NCBI GenBank assembly: GCA_004352715.1
Contig: SCFE01000051.1
Coordinates: 2,135,142 to 2,177,339, forward strand
DNA length: 42,198 bases
Source of the DNA: Hofstenia miamia
Lineage: Eukaryota > Xenacoelomorpha > Acoela
Reading direction: 5' to 3'
Below, one piece after another: positions 33,107 through 42,198 of this stretch. Within the stretch, counting starts at the first letter, position 1. Every line of letters starts with the position of its first letter. The notes beneath the pieces were generated by a model, which was not told where the DNA came from, made no database searches, and was given only the letters and a program-made list of their open reading frames with translations. The position numbers and the translations under genes are program-made.

Positions 33107-33465
33107 GCTTAAGTTAAGGTTACCTTAACGGCAGTGTGCGACGGGCCTAAGAGTCGGAATTATTCGGTCGCCGCTCGCGTGCATTAGCAAATACACCTAT
33201 TCAAAATAAAAAGAAAACTCCGCTCCACCAGATGTTTGCGAACCTAAATATAGACAATGCAGCTGAAGCTCTTCTTCTCCTATTCAAAAACTCGCTCTTT
33301 TCTCTATCTGATGTTGCCAATCAAAGTCTGTCTGAATACCAAAGTTAAGCACCCGAAAACCCAACAACAGTTCCCGCAACTTTGGCGAACATTAAAAAAT
33401 AGGTGGCTCCATTTGAATTTTCAGCACTGTGGTAAACTAAATTGGAAGCAATGCAATATATGTAA

Positions 33466-33960
33466 TTACAGAAACTTGGTTAAAAGATTCCGTTAATATA
33501 AAACCTCTATATAATCCTAATTCTAACACTTTTGACATACACTTCAAAAATAGAAGAGAAAGGGGAGGCGTGTAAATGATATTAATTCCAAAATTTCTCA
33601 AGTCAAATCGTAAGGAAGATTTAGAATCGGAACATCCAGTTTTTGAATTTGTTTGGATAGAAATAAACTCGTTATCCCTCTCTAATAGCAATGAACTAAT
33701 TAACGTTTGTTAAAATACAAATAAAAATTGATCTGCTGATTTTTATGAGCATAAAACTTGCGAATTAGAAAAAAAATTCATCAGTGTTTTTGAAGATTTC
33801 AATATGAATTATTCGGAATCAAAGACAATTGACTGCATACACAATACTTTTGATTTTCAAATTATTAACAAAAGTAAGCCCACTGGACATTCAAATTTAA
33901 TCGATATTTTCTTTCTGACAGTACTAAGTATAAAACTTTAACGTTTGAATCATTTAACGA
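33466..33960 (+). pseudogene. LINE endonuclease domain, broken
   Basis: ITETWLKDSVNIKPLYN (the TETW motif with catalytic Glu), FKNRRERGGV and a stop, MILIPKFLK, PVFEFVWIEI, EDFNMNYSESKT (the GDFN motif, with Glu for Gly), and SKPTGHSNLIDIFF. The order and spacing match CR1/Rex-type endonucleases. Three in-frame stops at least. Confidence 0.8.
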
Positions 33961-34329
33961 TCAGAATTTTTGTGTTTACATAAGTAATCATAAATAGAAC
34001 TCCAAATCAAGAAAAATAATTTTTTCAAGGAAATTTTTGATAAAAATTTGATAAAGAACTCTATTAATTTATTGCGAATCATTTCATTTGAACTAATCTA
34101 CACATTCGAAACCGGTGTTCACATGTTGAGATTTATCATGCGTGAAATCACCCGTGCAATTCGGATGAAATTAATTAGCACTAAGTACTCACAGCGGTTA
34201 AGCAACCTCGTGATTGCGATCTAATTAAGCGGCAGATGATCACCAAGAATAAATTAATTGCGATTCGCCAACTCCAATGCCATTAAATCAAACTGGACCA
34301 ATTATGAAAACGCCAAGCATGTAATATTT

Positions 34330-34780
34330 ACCTTCACATTTATTTCATATTACGATTTAAGAAAAGAAGTTCTTAAACTTGATGAAAACAAATCATGCGG
34401 CTCCAGTTACTTAAAATATTGGATAATTAAAAAGTACTTTTATATCTTTGGCGAATATCTTAGTTTTTTGAATAATCGTAATCAAAAAGTACAAATTGAT
34501 ACAATCTATTCAGACTATGCAACAACCAATTTGGGAGTTCAAGGCACTTGGACCAATATTGTTTTCTCTCTATGATATTTACGAAGCAATTCCTAATGGA
34601 ACTATATATCAATATGCCGATGTATATTAAGAACAGCTCAAAATCCTTATGAAGTGACCAGATAATTAACTGAAGACATGGAAGACCTAATTTTATATTA
34701 TAATAAAAATAAATTGAAAATTAAAGCAGAAAAGACAGAATTTACTATTTTTTCACCGATAAAAAAATTTCCGAATATAT
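34330..34780 (+). pseudogene. LINE reverse transcriptase part, active-site residue lost
   Basis: YDLRKEVLKLDENKSCGSSY, then EYLSFLNNRNQKVQIDTIYS, DYATTNLGVQGT (motif B region; the family has GVPQGS/T). A frameshift leads to NGTIYQYADVY, where the YADD box has lost one Asp codon. Then DLILYYNKNKLKIKAEKTEF, the usual block after the palm. Motif A is deleted. Confidence 0.8.
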
Positions 34781-34788
34781 TAGCATTA

Positions 34789-35708
34789 AAGTGGTGGGAA
34801 AGGCTGATCTGTGGTTTGAAATTACAACTACAACTCTGCTAACTTGTCATTCATGCATTCAGTTTTACAGAACACAATTTTCAAACGAGGAATTGAAATC
34901 ATTGAATCAACACGTCGAAATGTTATTGAACTGTGACGCGCCCAAACAGTGTAAAGGATATCATTTCTGCCACAGGACACCCAAAGGCTAGTGTAACGCA
35001 TCGCGTCTAAATTGAAAAATTGGGAGGTCCCCATCGTCGTTCTCACAAGCATCGCAGTGACAGGAAGCGCACTCGCAATTTTCTGTACTCCCCTCCTCAC
35101 AGAGCGTTCTAAAGCCATTAAGGCTGACAGAAGTAAACTACTGCAAAACCACCTTAAGCACAACGGTAGAGGTGTCAGAGTTTTTGTGGACGAGAAGAAA
35201 TTCATTGTGGATGAGGTAGTCAACTGCAATAACGCTAGAATTATTGCTTATAATCCCTGTGGTCCTGAAAATTAGCACAGCAGAGTACATGAAGATTTTA
35301 AATGATATTTTACTGCCCTGGATAACCAAGTATTATGATCCCAACAAGGTGATGTCCTTTCAAGACTCTGCCCTTTTGTCCCAAAGAACATTTGGACTTC
35401 CAGCTCTCCAGACCTTAACCCATGCGATTATTGGTTATGGGGCGTGATCGAGGCAAAGACTAATACTTTCCCTCAACAGTGTGGACATTCTCAAGACTTC
35501 AATTATGAGGGCGTAGAAGGGTAACAAGCCAGGTGATGTCAAAAAGGCTTGTTTATCTTTTGGCAAACGAATCGCAAAGGTCATTGCTGCTCAAGGAGGC
35601 AATAATAAATAAAGTCTGTAACAAAAACACCCAAGCTTTTTATTTTCTATGTATCTGCTCCTTAGAAAGTTGGCAATGACAAATTCCCAATTTACCTGCC
35701 CACCCCTT
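34789..35708 (+). mobile_element. mariner-superfamily element inserted in the LINE end
   Basis: The left end AAGTGGTGGGAAAGG pairs with the right end (inverted: AAGGGGTGGGCAGGT) at low identity, and TA flanks both ends (34787-34788 and 35709-35710). It is 920 bp long and holds a broken transposase. It sits exactly where the LINE coding text ends. Confidence 0.65.
34890..35600 (+). pseudogene. mariner-type transposase, multiply frameshifted
   Basis: Across three frames: ESTRRNVIEL and KDIISATGHPKASVTHRV (helix-turn-helix), SKAIKADRSKLLQNHLKHN, VRVFVDEKKFIVDE (first catalytic Asp, about 35175-35215), ISTAEYMKILNDILLPWI, VMSFQDSA (second Asp), then, after a deletion and shift, SPDLNPCDYWLWGVIEAKT (third Asp region, about 35405-35460). 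Spacing between second and third Asp cannot be counted because bases are missing. Confidence 0.82.
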
Positions 35709-35963
35709 TACATGCATGGAGTCAGTATATGTAAAAATAGTGCCCTTTAATTAATTGCGCATATGTATTTATTTGTGTATTTACGTATATACTTTAATCT
35801 GTAACTTTAATAGCTTAAGTAATAAATTTGCTTTTACTCTATATTAATTAAATGGCATTAGCCAATTCCAACTGTTGGGATTACTCCAGTTTTACCAACA
35901 CGGCCTTCTGTTGAGAAATACTCCGGATTTGTATTTCAGCAAAGCATTCACATAAATGCCTAT

Positions 35964-35964
<1 letters not shown>

Positions 35965-36036
<72 letters not shown>
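35965..36036. repeat. (ATC)n microsatellite, about 24 units
   Basis: An uninterrupted trinucleotide run. The poly-isoleucine frame through it is not a gene. Confidence 0.95.
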
Positions 36037-36515
36037 TTGTGTTGTGATTGTGTTGCCTTATGTCAATACACAAAACACCAAAAAATAGTCTTCGTGGTGC
36101 AACAGAACACTCCTTCACTCACAAGTGGGGTGCTACAGGCCGAAATCTGTCTAACTCGAAGAAAGAAGAGTGAGTCTGAAGAAAAAGTCTTTTTAGTTAT
36201 ACTAAATTATCACTGTTTGATTTCCATATTTTTTAAATAATTTTTTAAACTTTATTATATATATATATATAACATTAATTTAACTTTATAATAAATTAAA
36301 ATTGAATTATTTCAAATTTAAGACTAAACTTGTGCAGATGTCTATTTCATTGTCGGTCTCATTTATCATCATGAATCATGTTGTGTTTCATTTGCCAAAC
36401 GGTTATAAAAAAGGTATATATATATATATATANNNNNNNNNNNNNNNNNNNNNNNNNNNNNNNNNNNNNNNNNNNNNNNNNNNNNNNNNNNNNNNNNNNN
36501 NNNNNNNNNNNNNNN

Positions 36516-36551
<36 letters not shown>

Positions 36552-37319
36552 GATGTTACAAAGATAATAAATTGCTTATGAAATTTCATCAACCGGACAT
36601 GCCCAACATTTATTTTAAGTTTCAACCTTGGCATCACAATTGCAATTCACCATAGAAGACTATACTTCAAGAATATAATGTATGTAGACTGATACTTTCA
36701 TTATGTTGTAATTGTTATTTGTAAAATTTTGTTGTTTATTCATTTGTAAATACAATGTTATTCCTATTAATTCTATTTCATTTTTACATTCAAAAAATAT
36801 TACATCTATTATCTATTTATCTATAAACATTTGAAATACTTTCAAAAAGTAAACTTAATAGTGATCATTACAGAAAGTATAAAACAAAACAAAACGAATA
36901 TCACAATTTGTTTTTCAACTAACAATGATAACATTATCATTTTTAATGAGTTCTAGATATAAAATAGGATGGTATTGATGCAATGAAAAGATAATAGCGA
37001 TTCAGCTGAGTTTTAAACTACATTAAAAAGACTTTAGGAAAAATTCAAAAAATTTAACATCAATTCAATTCCTTTAGTAATAAAGGAACTTATTTGTTTG
37101 CCAATATGGTCGTCTAAATTGAGTATTTATTTCAAACAAAGTACGTAAATTTAATCAAAATTTGTAATACAAGTAAGATTCAAACTATTGCGAAAAGTTA
37201 CTCTGTTAATATGAAATGCTGAAGTGATATTAACGCACATGATAGGTCCTTAGGTTCCATTCAACATACAACCACACAATTTGAGTTATCATTACAGTTT
37301 ACGGAGAACATGCAATGAT
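36037..37319. other. AT-rich stretch with (TA)n and a gap
   Basis: (TA)n at about 36255-36271 and on both sides of an 83-N gap (36433-36515), which probably hides more of the same microsatellite. The rest up to 37319 has no supported gene. Confidence 0.6.
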
Positions 37320-37850
37320 TGTAAGGACAGAAGGTTGTTAGTGGAGTTTAATCTCCGATATGGCCGACCACCCACGTTCCTACTATTGTCTCCAAAGAAC
37401 ATCAGAAATCGATTGAACTTTTGTTAGGATCACAAAGATTGGAGATTCGATGAATGGCACAGGGTTACGTTCTGTGATAAGGCATAGATCAAGCAGGTAA
37501 ATCCAAGCAATCACGACGTTCGTCATCAATCAAACGAGCAGGATAATGTTGCTTCTTCACTGAAAAATGTCCTTGATTTATGACTAGGGCAGCAATCACT
37601 GTCTCTGACAGAGAAGGTATTTTCCTCGTAAAAGAAGGAGAATGTGTAAATGCAAACAGATACCTACAGATAATCGAGGAAAAGGTTCCAAGATAGCCAT
37701 AAATTCGAAATTGTACCATTTCCAGGCATGATGGTGCACCTTGTCATCATTGCGCCGCTTCAAGTATTGACTTAAAGAAAACAACGTAAATGTACGCTCT
37801 CCTTGGCCTGGTTCATCGCCAGATCTCAATCCTATTGCGGATTGTTGGTC
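37320..37850 (+). pseudogene. Tc1-like transposase, heavily decayed
   Basis: Broken plus-strand frames in Tc1 order: RRLLVEFNLRYGRPPTF, DHKDWRFDEWHRVTFCDKA (first Asp), VNPSNHDVRHQSNEQ, ITVSDREGIFLVKEGECVNA, NRYLQIIEEKVP, RHDGAPCH (second Asp), then PGSSPDLNPIADCW. The last motif should read PIEN-W; the catalytic Glu is Ala (GCG). Many stops. No inverted repeats were found around it. Confidence 0.8.
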
Positions 37851-38703
37851 AGCACTGTATATATAACATAGACATAAAATGCTTTTTACAAAAAAGACAG
37901 TGAACGGTTATTTTTTTAAAGAAATATAGTACAGGAAAATACGACTGATACTGTCAAAACAAAATCAATAATTTCTTTAAGGGAGAACAAGCGATATTGG
38001 GCAAGGGCTCCTTGCTCTGAAGAACCGTTTTGATTTTATCGTCATTAAGCAGATCATTCGTTTGTCTTGAGTTGCAATATTGACCAGAAGTAAGTGACAA
38101 CAGTCTACTATATTCATCTTGATGCAAGACTTCATTTGAGATATGGTAGCAGGTAAATATTTGTTCACCTCAGTGCATCAAATGAAATCCACTCAATCTG
38201 TGGTATAACTACGCTCTTACATTTTTTCCTCGCATTAGGCCACAATTTTGCCATAGAAATCCTCTTAAATATATTCAAACCAGAAAACTTAGTAAATATT
38301 TAATAGAACGTTGTGGAACTCGAAAATTTTGAAAAATGCATTTTATTTTATCGGAATGCTCTCTGAAAAGGCTTAAGAAACTCAACATAAAGAAATGCAC
38401 CACTAATGCTTTGGCAGATACAGATGTATTTCGGTAAATTTGAAATCACGTGCATACATACAAAGCTTTAAGATCACTGACTTGTTAATAGATGGGGATT
38501 CACACAGACTTTTCGATGTTTGGTTGTATGTTGAATACGACGTAAGAGGTTATCAAATGATTTAGTATCAGCTTAGCCTTTCATATTAGTTTGAATCTTA
38601 ACGTGTATTTTAAATTTTGATAAAATTATCCTAGTAGTAGTAGTAGTAAATATTTTAATTGAGAGATTATAAAAGATAAAGTATTACAACAAAAAGATAG
38701 ATA
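37851..38703. other. Spacer with (TAG)n
   Basis: A (TAG)n microsatellite lies at 38632-38647. No gene is seen otherwise. Confidence 0.5.
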
Positions 38704-39014
38704 AGAACCGCTCAAAAGTATTGCAACGCCTTCGATGTAATCAAATAATTTGCGTTTTATTACGTGAATATGCTAGACAAAAATATTATTGTATTTGAAA
38801 CATGTTGTTGATTTTTGTTGGTCACGGCATGCCTATCAATATTTGAGAAAGTACGGTCATTCTCACAATACGTTTTAAATTATAAATAATATTTGAAGAA
38901 TTTGGACTCAAAAGAATTGCAACACCTTTCAAAAATGTAATGCTCTTGTATTAGTTTGTTGTTCAATGTGAAAAATGTTTTCAAAAACAACTACAAACAA
39001 AATATTTCATCAAT

Positions 39015-40004
39015 ATGCATCATTACACATCAGTTGATCTGCGAAATCTTATAATAACCTTAAATTTACAAGGAAAGGGAGTCCGAGAGATTTCTCGATA
39101 TATTGGCAAGAGTCCGTCAACAATCTCAAGAATTCTAAGACGCCAAAGAGAAGAAGGCCACACATCTGGTAGACCAAAGAAAACTACAAATGCAGAAGAG
39201 AGAATATTCGTTAGGACATCGAGAATTAATCCAAAGATGACTGCCATTGTACTTAGGCAACAGTTTGTTAAAGGCAATGAAGTTAGCCTAGCAACAGTTA
39301 AGCGCATCCTCAACAGGTATGGTTTGCGAGGATATATTGCAGCAAAAAAGCCAAAACTGACAAAATCTCAGCGAATTAAGCGACTGCAATTCAGTAGAAG
39401 GATGATGCGCAACTCCATTCAAGATTGGAATCAAATCATCTTTAGTGATGAGGCAAAATTTGAGCTGTTCCCAAGAAGAAAAGAATTCGTAAGACGTCCG
39501 GCAGGGAAACTCAAGCGACATGATCCACAATATACCACAAAAACAAAGAAATTTGGAGGAGGTAGCATCATGGTTTGGGGTTTTATCCAAAGAAACGGAT
39601 TTCGAAAAATCTTTCAAGTCAAAGGAAGTGTTACGAGTTTAAAATACACCAGGATACTGGAAGAAAATCTTTTGCCAGATATGCAAGATAATTTTATTTT
39701 GCAACAGGATGGTGCACCATGCCACACTTCCCAAGAAACGAAGAAGTGGATGCAAGAGAATAATGTTGCAGTTTTACCAGACTGGCCTTCTCAAAGTCCT
39801 GATTTTAATATCATCGAGAATTTCTGGGCAATGATAAAATCACAATTAGCCAGACACCCAGTCTCAACATTGATCGAGCTATGGACTCAAATAGAGAAAA
39901 TTTTTTACAATATTCCTAACGAGTACATTGGAAAATTATATGATTCTTTGCCACAAAGGATGGAAGCTGCATACAAATGGAAAGGATGGCCAACAAAGTA
40001 CTAA
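39015..40004 (+). CDS. Tc1-type transposase, full length and uninterrupted
   Basis: 329 residues from ATG to TAA, usual for Tc1 proteins (about 340). Residues 5-45 form the first helix-turn-helix (REISRYIGKSPSTISRIL). GRPKK at 53-57 is the AT-hook-like linker. Residues 60-115 are the second helix-turn-helix. A basic stretch (KKPKLTKSQRIKR, 111-123) could be a nuclear signal. The catalytic triad is Asp145 (IIFSDEAKF), Asp232 (LQQDGAPCHT) and Glu268 (SPDFNIIENFW). 35 residues separate the last two. The glycine-rich box is FGGGSIMVWG. All key residues are present, so it may be active or only recently silenced. It cuts and pastes DNA at TA sites by binding the IR/DR motifs around it. It is the only intact transposase in the window. 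Confidence 0.93.
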   Translation: MHHYTSVDLRNLIITLNLQGKGVREISRYIGKSPSTISRILRRQREEGHTSGRPKKTTNAEERIFVRTSRINPKMTAIVLRQQFVKGNEVSLATVKRILNRYGLRGYIAAKKPKLTKSQRIKRLQFSRRMMRNSIQDWNQIIFSDEAKFELFPRRKEFVRRPAGKLKRHDPQYTTKTKKFGGGSIMVWGFIQRNGFRKIFQVKGSVTSLKYTRILEENLLPDMQDNFILQQDGAPCHTSQETKKWMQENNVAVLPDWPSQSPDFNIIENFWAMIKSQLARHPVSTLIELWTQIEKIFYNIPNEYIGKLYDSLPQRMEAAYKWKGWPTKY

Positions 40005-40147
40005 TTCCTGCAGCAGAATTTGAACATCTAACTTTTATTGTGTTATAAAGTTTACAATCCCATTAATATCAAATATATTGTTTTGCAGTAATTTATTTAA
40101 ATAATAAACAACAAAAAATCATGAAAAAATCACTTGTTGCAATACTT

Positions 40148-40507
40148 CTTATAATAACCTTAAATTTACAAGGAAAGGGAGTCCGAGAGATTTCTCGATA
40201 TATTGGCAAGAGTCCGTCAACAATCTCAAGAATTCTAAAACGCCAAAGCGAAGAAGACCACACATCTGTAATATCTAAGTCTGGGTAGACCAAAGAAAAC
40301 TACAAATGCAGAAGAGAGAATGTTGGTTAGGACATCGAGAATTAATCCCAAGATGACTGCCATTCAACTTAAGCAACAGTTTGTTAAAGGCAATGAAGTT
40401 AGCCTAGCAACAGTTAAGCGCATCCTCAACAGGTATGGTTTGCGAGGATATATTGCAGCAAAAAAGCCAAAACTGACAAAATCTCAGCGAATTAAGCGAA
40501 TTCAGTA
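40148..40507 (+). pseudogene. Second, partial Tc1 transposase copy
   Basis: Matches 39058-39402 at high identity. It begins abruptly after a right-end type motif (GTTGCAATACTT at about 40136) and lacks the first 14 codons. Sixteen extra bases (about 40268-40283, around AATATCTAAGTCTG) shift the frame. Further changes turn VLRQQF into LKQQF. It runs into a 177-N gap. Either a tandem or nested copy, or a second allele forced into the scaffold. Confidence 0.85.
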
Positions 40508-40684
40508 NNNNNNNNNNNNNNNNNNNNNNNNNNNNNNNNNNNNNNNNNNNNNNNNNNNNNNNNNNNNNNNNNNNNNNNNNNNNNNNNNNNNNNNNNNNNN
40601 NNNNNNNNNNNNNNNNNNNNNNNNNNNNNNNNNNNNNNNNNNNNNNNNNNNNNNNNNNNNNNNNNNNNNNNNNNNNNNNNNNNN
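40508..40684. other. Assembly gap (177 N)
   Basis: A run of N inside the Tc1 right half. Confidence 0.99.
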
Positions 40685-41170
40685 ATTATAATTCTGATTA
40701 GCATAATCAACGTAATTAAAAGCAAATTGTTTGATTAGATATAAATAGTGTTGCAATACTTTTGAGCCCATTCTGCAATGACATTCATTATAAAATATAT
40801 GTTGTAGGATTACCAATTTATTTTTTCAATCATTTATGGATATGATATTGTAAGTAAATAATAGCAACATGTTTCAAACCAAATTATAATTCTGATTAGC
40901 ATAATCAACGTAGTTAAAAGCAAATTGTTTGATTAGATATAAATAGTGTTGTAATACTTTTGAGCCCATTCTGCAATGACATTCATTATAAAATATATGT
41001 TGTAGGATTACCAATTTATTTTTTCAATCATTTATGGATATGATATTGTAAGTAAATAATAGCAACATGTTTCAAACCAAATTATAATTCTGATTAGCAT
41101 AATCAACGTAATTAAAAGCAAATTGTTTGATTAGATATAAATAGTGTTGTAATACTTTTGAGCGGGACTG
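40685..41170. repeat. 198-bp tandem repeat made of the Tc1 end
   Basis: The unit starts ATTATAATTCTGATTAGCAT at 40685, 40883 and 41081; the last unit is partial and ends at the transposon terminus. Units differ by only a few bases. Each carries the inverted DR motif. Inverted, the unit aligns with the left end of the element (38704-38923). Confidence 0.92.
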
Positions 41171-41754
41171 TAAGCTACTTTTTGTTAAAATTCATACTTC
41201 ATTTAGACGAAAATATTTGCAAAAAATATCATAAAACGAAAAGAAAATAAAATTTCCCATTAAATTACATCTTATGTGACGAAAACCCATGAAAAATTTA
41301 CGAATAAAGTCATACACTTGTTGAAGCAAACCAAAAATGAAACAGAATTTCATATTTAGGTGTGTAAAAAACAGTGCAGAATCTTTTATATTTCTCCGAG
41401 CCTCAGATTCGCAAGGGCTTATATATTCAGCTTATAGTCAAAAAATCTGCATGTAGAATAGATCGGAGTTAAAAATATTTCCAACCATTTCCAAGAAAGC
41501 CTTAATATGCAGAGGCGACATCAAATCAATATATTGTTTTTGAACAAAGCTATGCAGAATTGAGAGCAATAATGGTAATGTCTCCAAAGCATTTTATGAT
41601 CTCAACTGCTCCTATGTTAAGCACAATTTGTTCGGCCAGCTACAAATGCTGGTATATATTTGGTTATTTATACCAAATAACTAGATATAATTTAAAATCT
41701 CAAAACAATCTCCAATAACGCAAAAGTATGTTTTTTAAGTGATCGATCATTTAC
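41171..41754. other. Intronic spacer
   Basis: AT-rich sequence between the Tc1 element and the SETD3-like exon. No gene or repeat is seen. Confidence 0.5.
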
Positions 41755-41897
41755 CTCGATTGGCTCGGTTGCTATGAGTCCAAATCCAAGATCACTGGTT
41801 AATTGCTGAACTTTTAATTTCTCACTGGAAGCATCTAATTGATTGGCCCACTGCAAGAACGGTTCCAAACAATCTTCGCGTGGTGGAAAACTGGAAG
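41755..41897 (-). CDS. SETD3: SETD3-like SET-domain methyltransferase, exon (upstream of the two found)
   Basis: Read on the minus strand, this exon has an acceptor ending in TTTAAG just above 41897 and a GTAAAT donor just below 41755. It is 143 nt, with two bases of a split codon followed by 47 open codons. The translation carries PREDCLEPFLQWANQ near the start and LGFGLIATEPIE at the end. In the SETD3 family the SET domain entrance has the same order: a RED motif, a tryptophan about 10 residues later, then GFGLRAT. SETD3 proteins methylate a histidine of actin. The exon ends in phase 0, which matches the exon at 16923-16995. There are no internal stops or frameshifts, unlike most other coding sequence in the window. 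The 5' exons must lie beyond 42198. SETD4 or SETD6 membership is a weaker alternative. Confidence 0.72.
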
Positions 41898-42198
41898 CTT
41901 AAATTAAGAAACTAATCAGAAACAAATACAACTCAAAATATGAGACAAAATTAGTATGTTCCCTCGGATATCCCCGAATCGAGAATCAGCGTTTTATTCG
42001 AATTTAACTAAACCCGTTGTTTTGAAAGCCGGGTTTTTATAACTTTGCTAACAAGTAGAAATCATTAGACGGAATTTTATTCGTACAATATTTAAGGTCT
42101 AAAAATTATTTGGATGAGGACCAACTCGCCTTAAAAGTTAAAGTCTAAAATTTCACATTTACAACTTTTTTCGAATTTGTATTTCCTCATCAACATCT
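41898..42198. other. Upstream intron sequence of the SETD3-like gene
   Basis: On the minus strand this precedes the exon and ends in a TTTCTTAATTTAAG acceptor. No further exon is visible up to the window end. Confidence 0.4.

Larger units (their letters stand above)
31425..33147 (+). mobile_element. PIF/Harbinger-like element with TAA target site
   Basis: The left end CCCGTCGGACACTGCCGTTA and the inverted right end CCCGTCGCACACTGCCGTTA match for nearly 40 bp, on into AAGGTAA-CTTAACTTAA. TAA flanks both sides (31422-31424 and 33148-33150), the three-base duplication typical of Harbinger. Inside are a piggyBac-like N-terminal fragment and a MADF domain exon, then a 382-bp duplication at the single N (32690) and a 34-N gap. 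The outermost base differs between ends. Confidence 0.75.
33230..34786 (+). mobile_element. Second LINE (CR1/Rex-like), degraded and internally deleted
   Basis: Order of remains: a possible ORF1-type piece (about 33225-33350, HQMFANLNIDNAAEALLLLF), then endonuclease (33466-33960), then reverse transcriptase parts (34330-34780). The middle third of a normal ORF2 is missing. The 3' end is cut by a mariner-type element at 34789. Confidence 0.75.
38704..41170 (+). mobile_element. Tc1-type transposon with IR/DR ends and rearranged right end
   Basis: TA (38702-38703) precedes the left end AGAACCGCTCAAAAGTATTG, and TA (41171-41172) follows the right end, inverted as CAGTCCCGCTCAAAAGTATT. The motif CTCAAAAGTATTGCAAC occurs twice at the left (38711-38727 and, with one change, 38907-38923; 196 bp apart). 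It occurs inverted three times at the right (40750, 40948 and 41146; 198 bp apart). Two direct copies per end is the IR/DR layout of Sleeping Beauty-like Tc1 elements. The roughly 200-bp ends are themselves inverted copies. Inside are one complete transposase gene and a second partial copy. Confidence 0.88.
16996..41754 (-). other. Giant intron of the SETD3-like gene (inferred)
   Basis: This interval lies between the two matching SETD3-like exons and is bounded on the minus strand by GT at 41753-41754 and AG at 16996-16997. It holds the two SGNH-like genes, the pogo-like and Tc1/mariner-type elements, the Harbinger-like element and two LINEs. Both LINEs and most of the transposases read antisense to the host gene. 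The length (24,759 positions) includes gap Ns and at least one probable assembly duplication, so the true intron may be shorter. Confidence 0.6.

Noticed and set aside
35956-36240. Open frame with a long poly-isoleucine run
   Set aside because: It is a translation of the (ATC)n microsatellite.
36302-36655. Tyr-Ile repeat frames on both strands
   Set aside because: They are translations of (TA)n around a gap.
39023-39617. Minus-strand frames inside the Tc1 transposase
   Set aside because: Shadows of the intact plus-strand gene.
1-42198. tRNA, rRNA and other RNA genes
   Set aside because: I looked for tRNA box-type signatures and conserved rRNA cores and saw none I could support by eye.

Overview
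This is an AT-rich, intron-bearing animal genomic scaffold, not bacterial or phage DNA. It contains GT/AG exons, AATAAA signals, mariner/Tc1, hAT, Harbinger, piggyBac-like and pogo elements, and at least two non-LTR retrotransposons. The mix (pogo with a Brinker-type DNA-binding head, L1/Tx1-like LINE, Polinton-type DNA polymerase remnants) suggests an invertebrate, perhaps aquatic. The species cannot be named. There are five N gaps (854-1748, 19138-20137, 33073-33106, 36433-36515, 40508-40684) and four single N joins (7665, 14580, 18218, 32690). Three of the single-N joins lie between near-identical copies, so part of the repetition is probably an assembly effect.

Host gene. Two exons that lack their own ATG, and are easily missed, lie on the minus strand at 41755-41897 and 16923-16995. 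Translated and joined in matching phase, they give the N-terminal start of a SETD3-like SET-domain methyltransferase. Most of the window (16996-41754, about 24.8 kb) is therefore the intron between these two exons, and the mobile elements there are passengers in that intron.

Layout, left to right. 1-2.7 kb: a 163-bp tandem repeat, a complete hAT-type MITE (317-675), a gap with duplicated flanks, and plus-strand coding remnants of unknown identity. 2.72-3.67 kb: an internally deleted mariner inserted into those remnants, which continue to about 6.1 kb. 6.3-8.5 kb: two versions of one small coding region that differ by a 552-bp indel. 8.5-12 kb, minus strand: decayed coding sequence including the C-terminal part of a Polinton-type B-family DNA polymerase. 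13.36-15.80 kb: an exact 1,220-bp duplication across one N. 17.06-19.05 kb: two copies of a small three-exon SGNH-hydrolase-like gene, each behind a perfect X-box plus CRE. 22.47-23.1 kb: a pogo-like transposase pseudogene. 23.27-26.1 kb: an L1/Tx1-like LINE pseudogene. 26.7-29.7 kb: two candidate elements built from short inverted motifs, one holding a 180-bp tandem repeat. 30.25-31.01 kb: a DD37D mariner relative. 31.42-33.15 kb: a TAA-flanked Harbinger-like element with MADF and piggyBac-like pieces. 33.2-34.8 kb: a second LINE. 34.79-35.71 kb: another mariner relative. 37.3-37.85 kb: a Tc1 pseudogene. 38.70-41.17 kb: a Tc1-type element with a full-length transposase and IR/DR ends whose right end is a 198-bp tandem array.

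How it fits together: the plus-strand elements lie antisense to the host gene. Apart from the Tc1 transposase at 39015-40004 and the first SGNH-like copy, every recognisable coding region is broken. The picture is a large intron acting as a transposon sink, with a possibly functional small gene nested in it.
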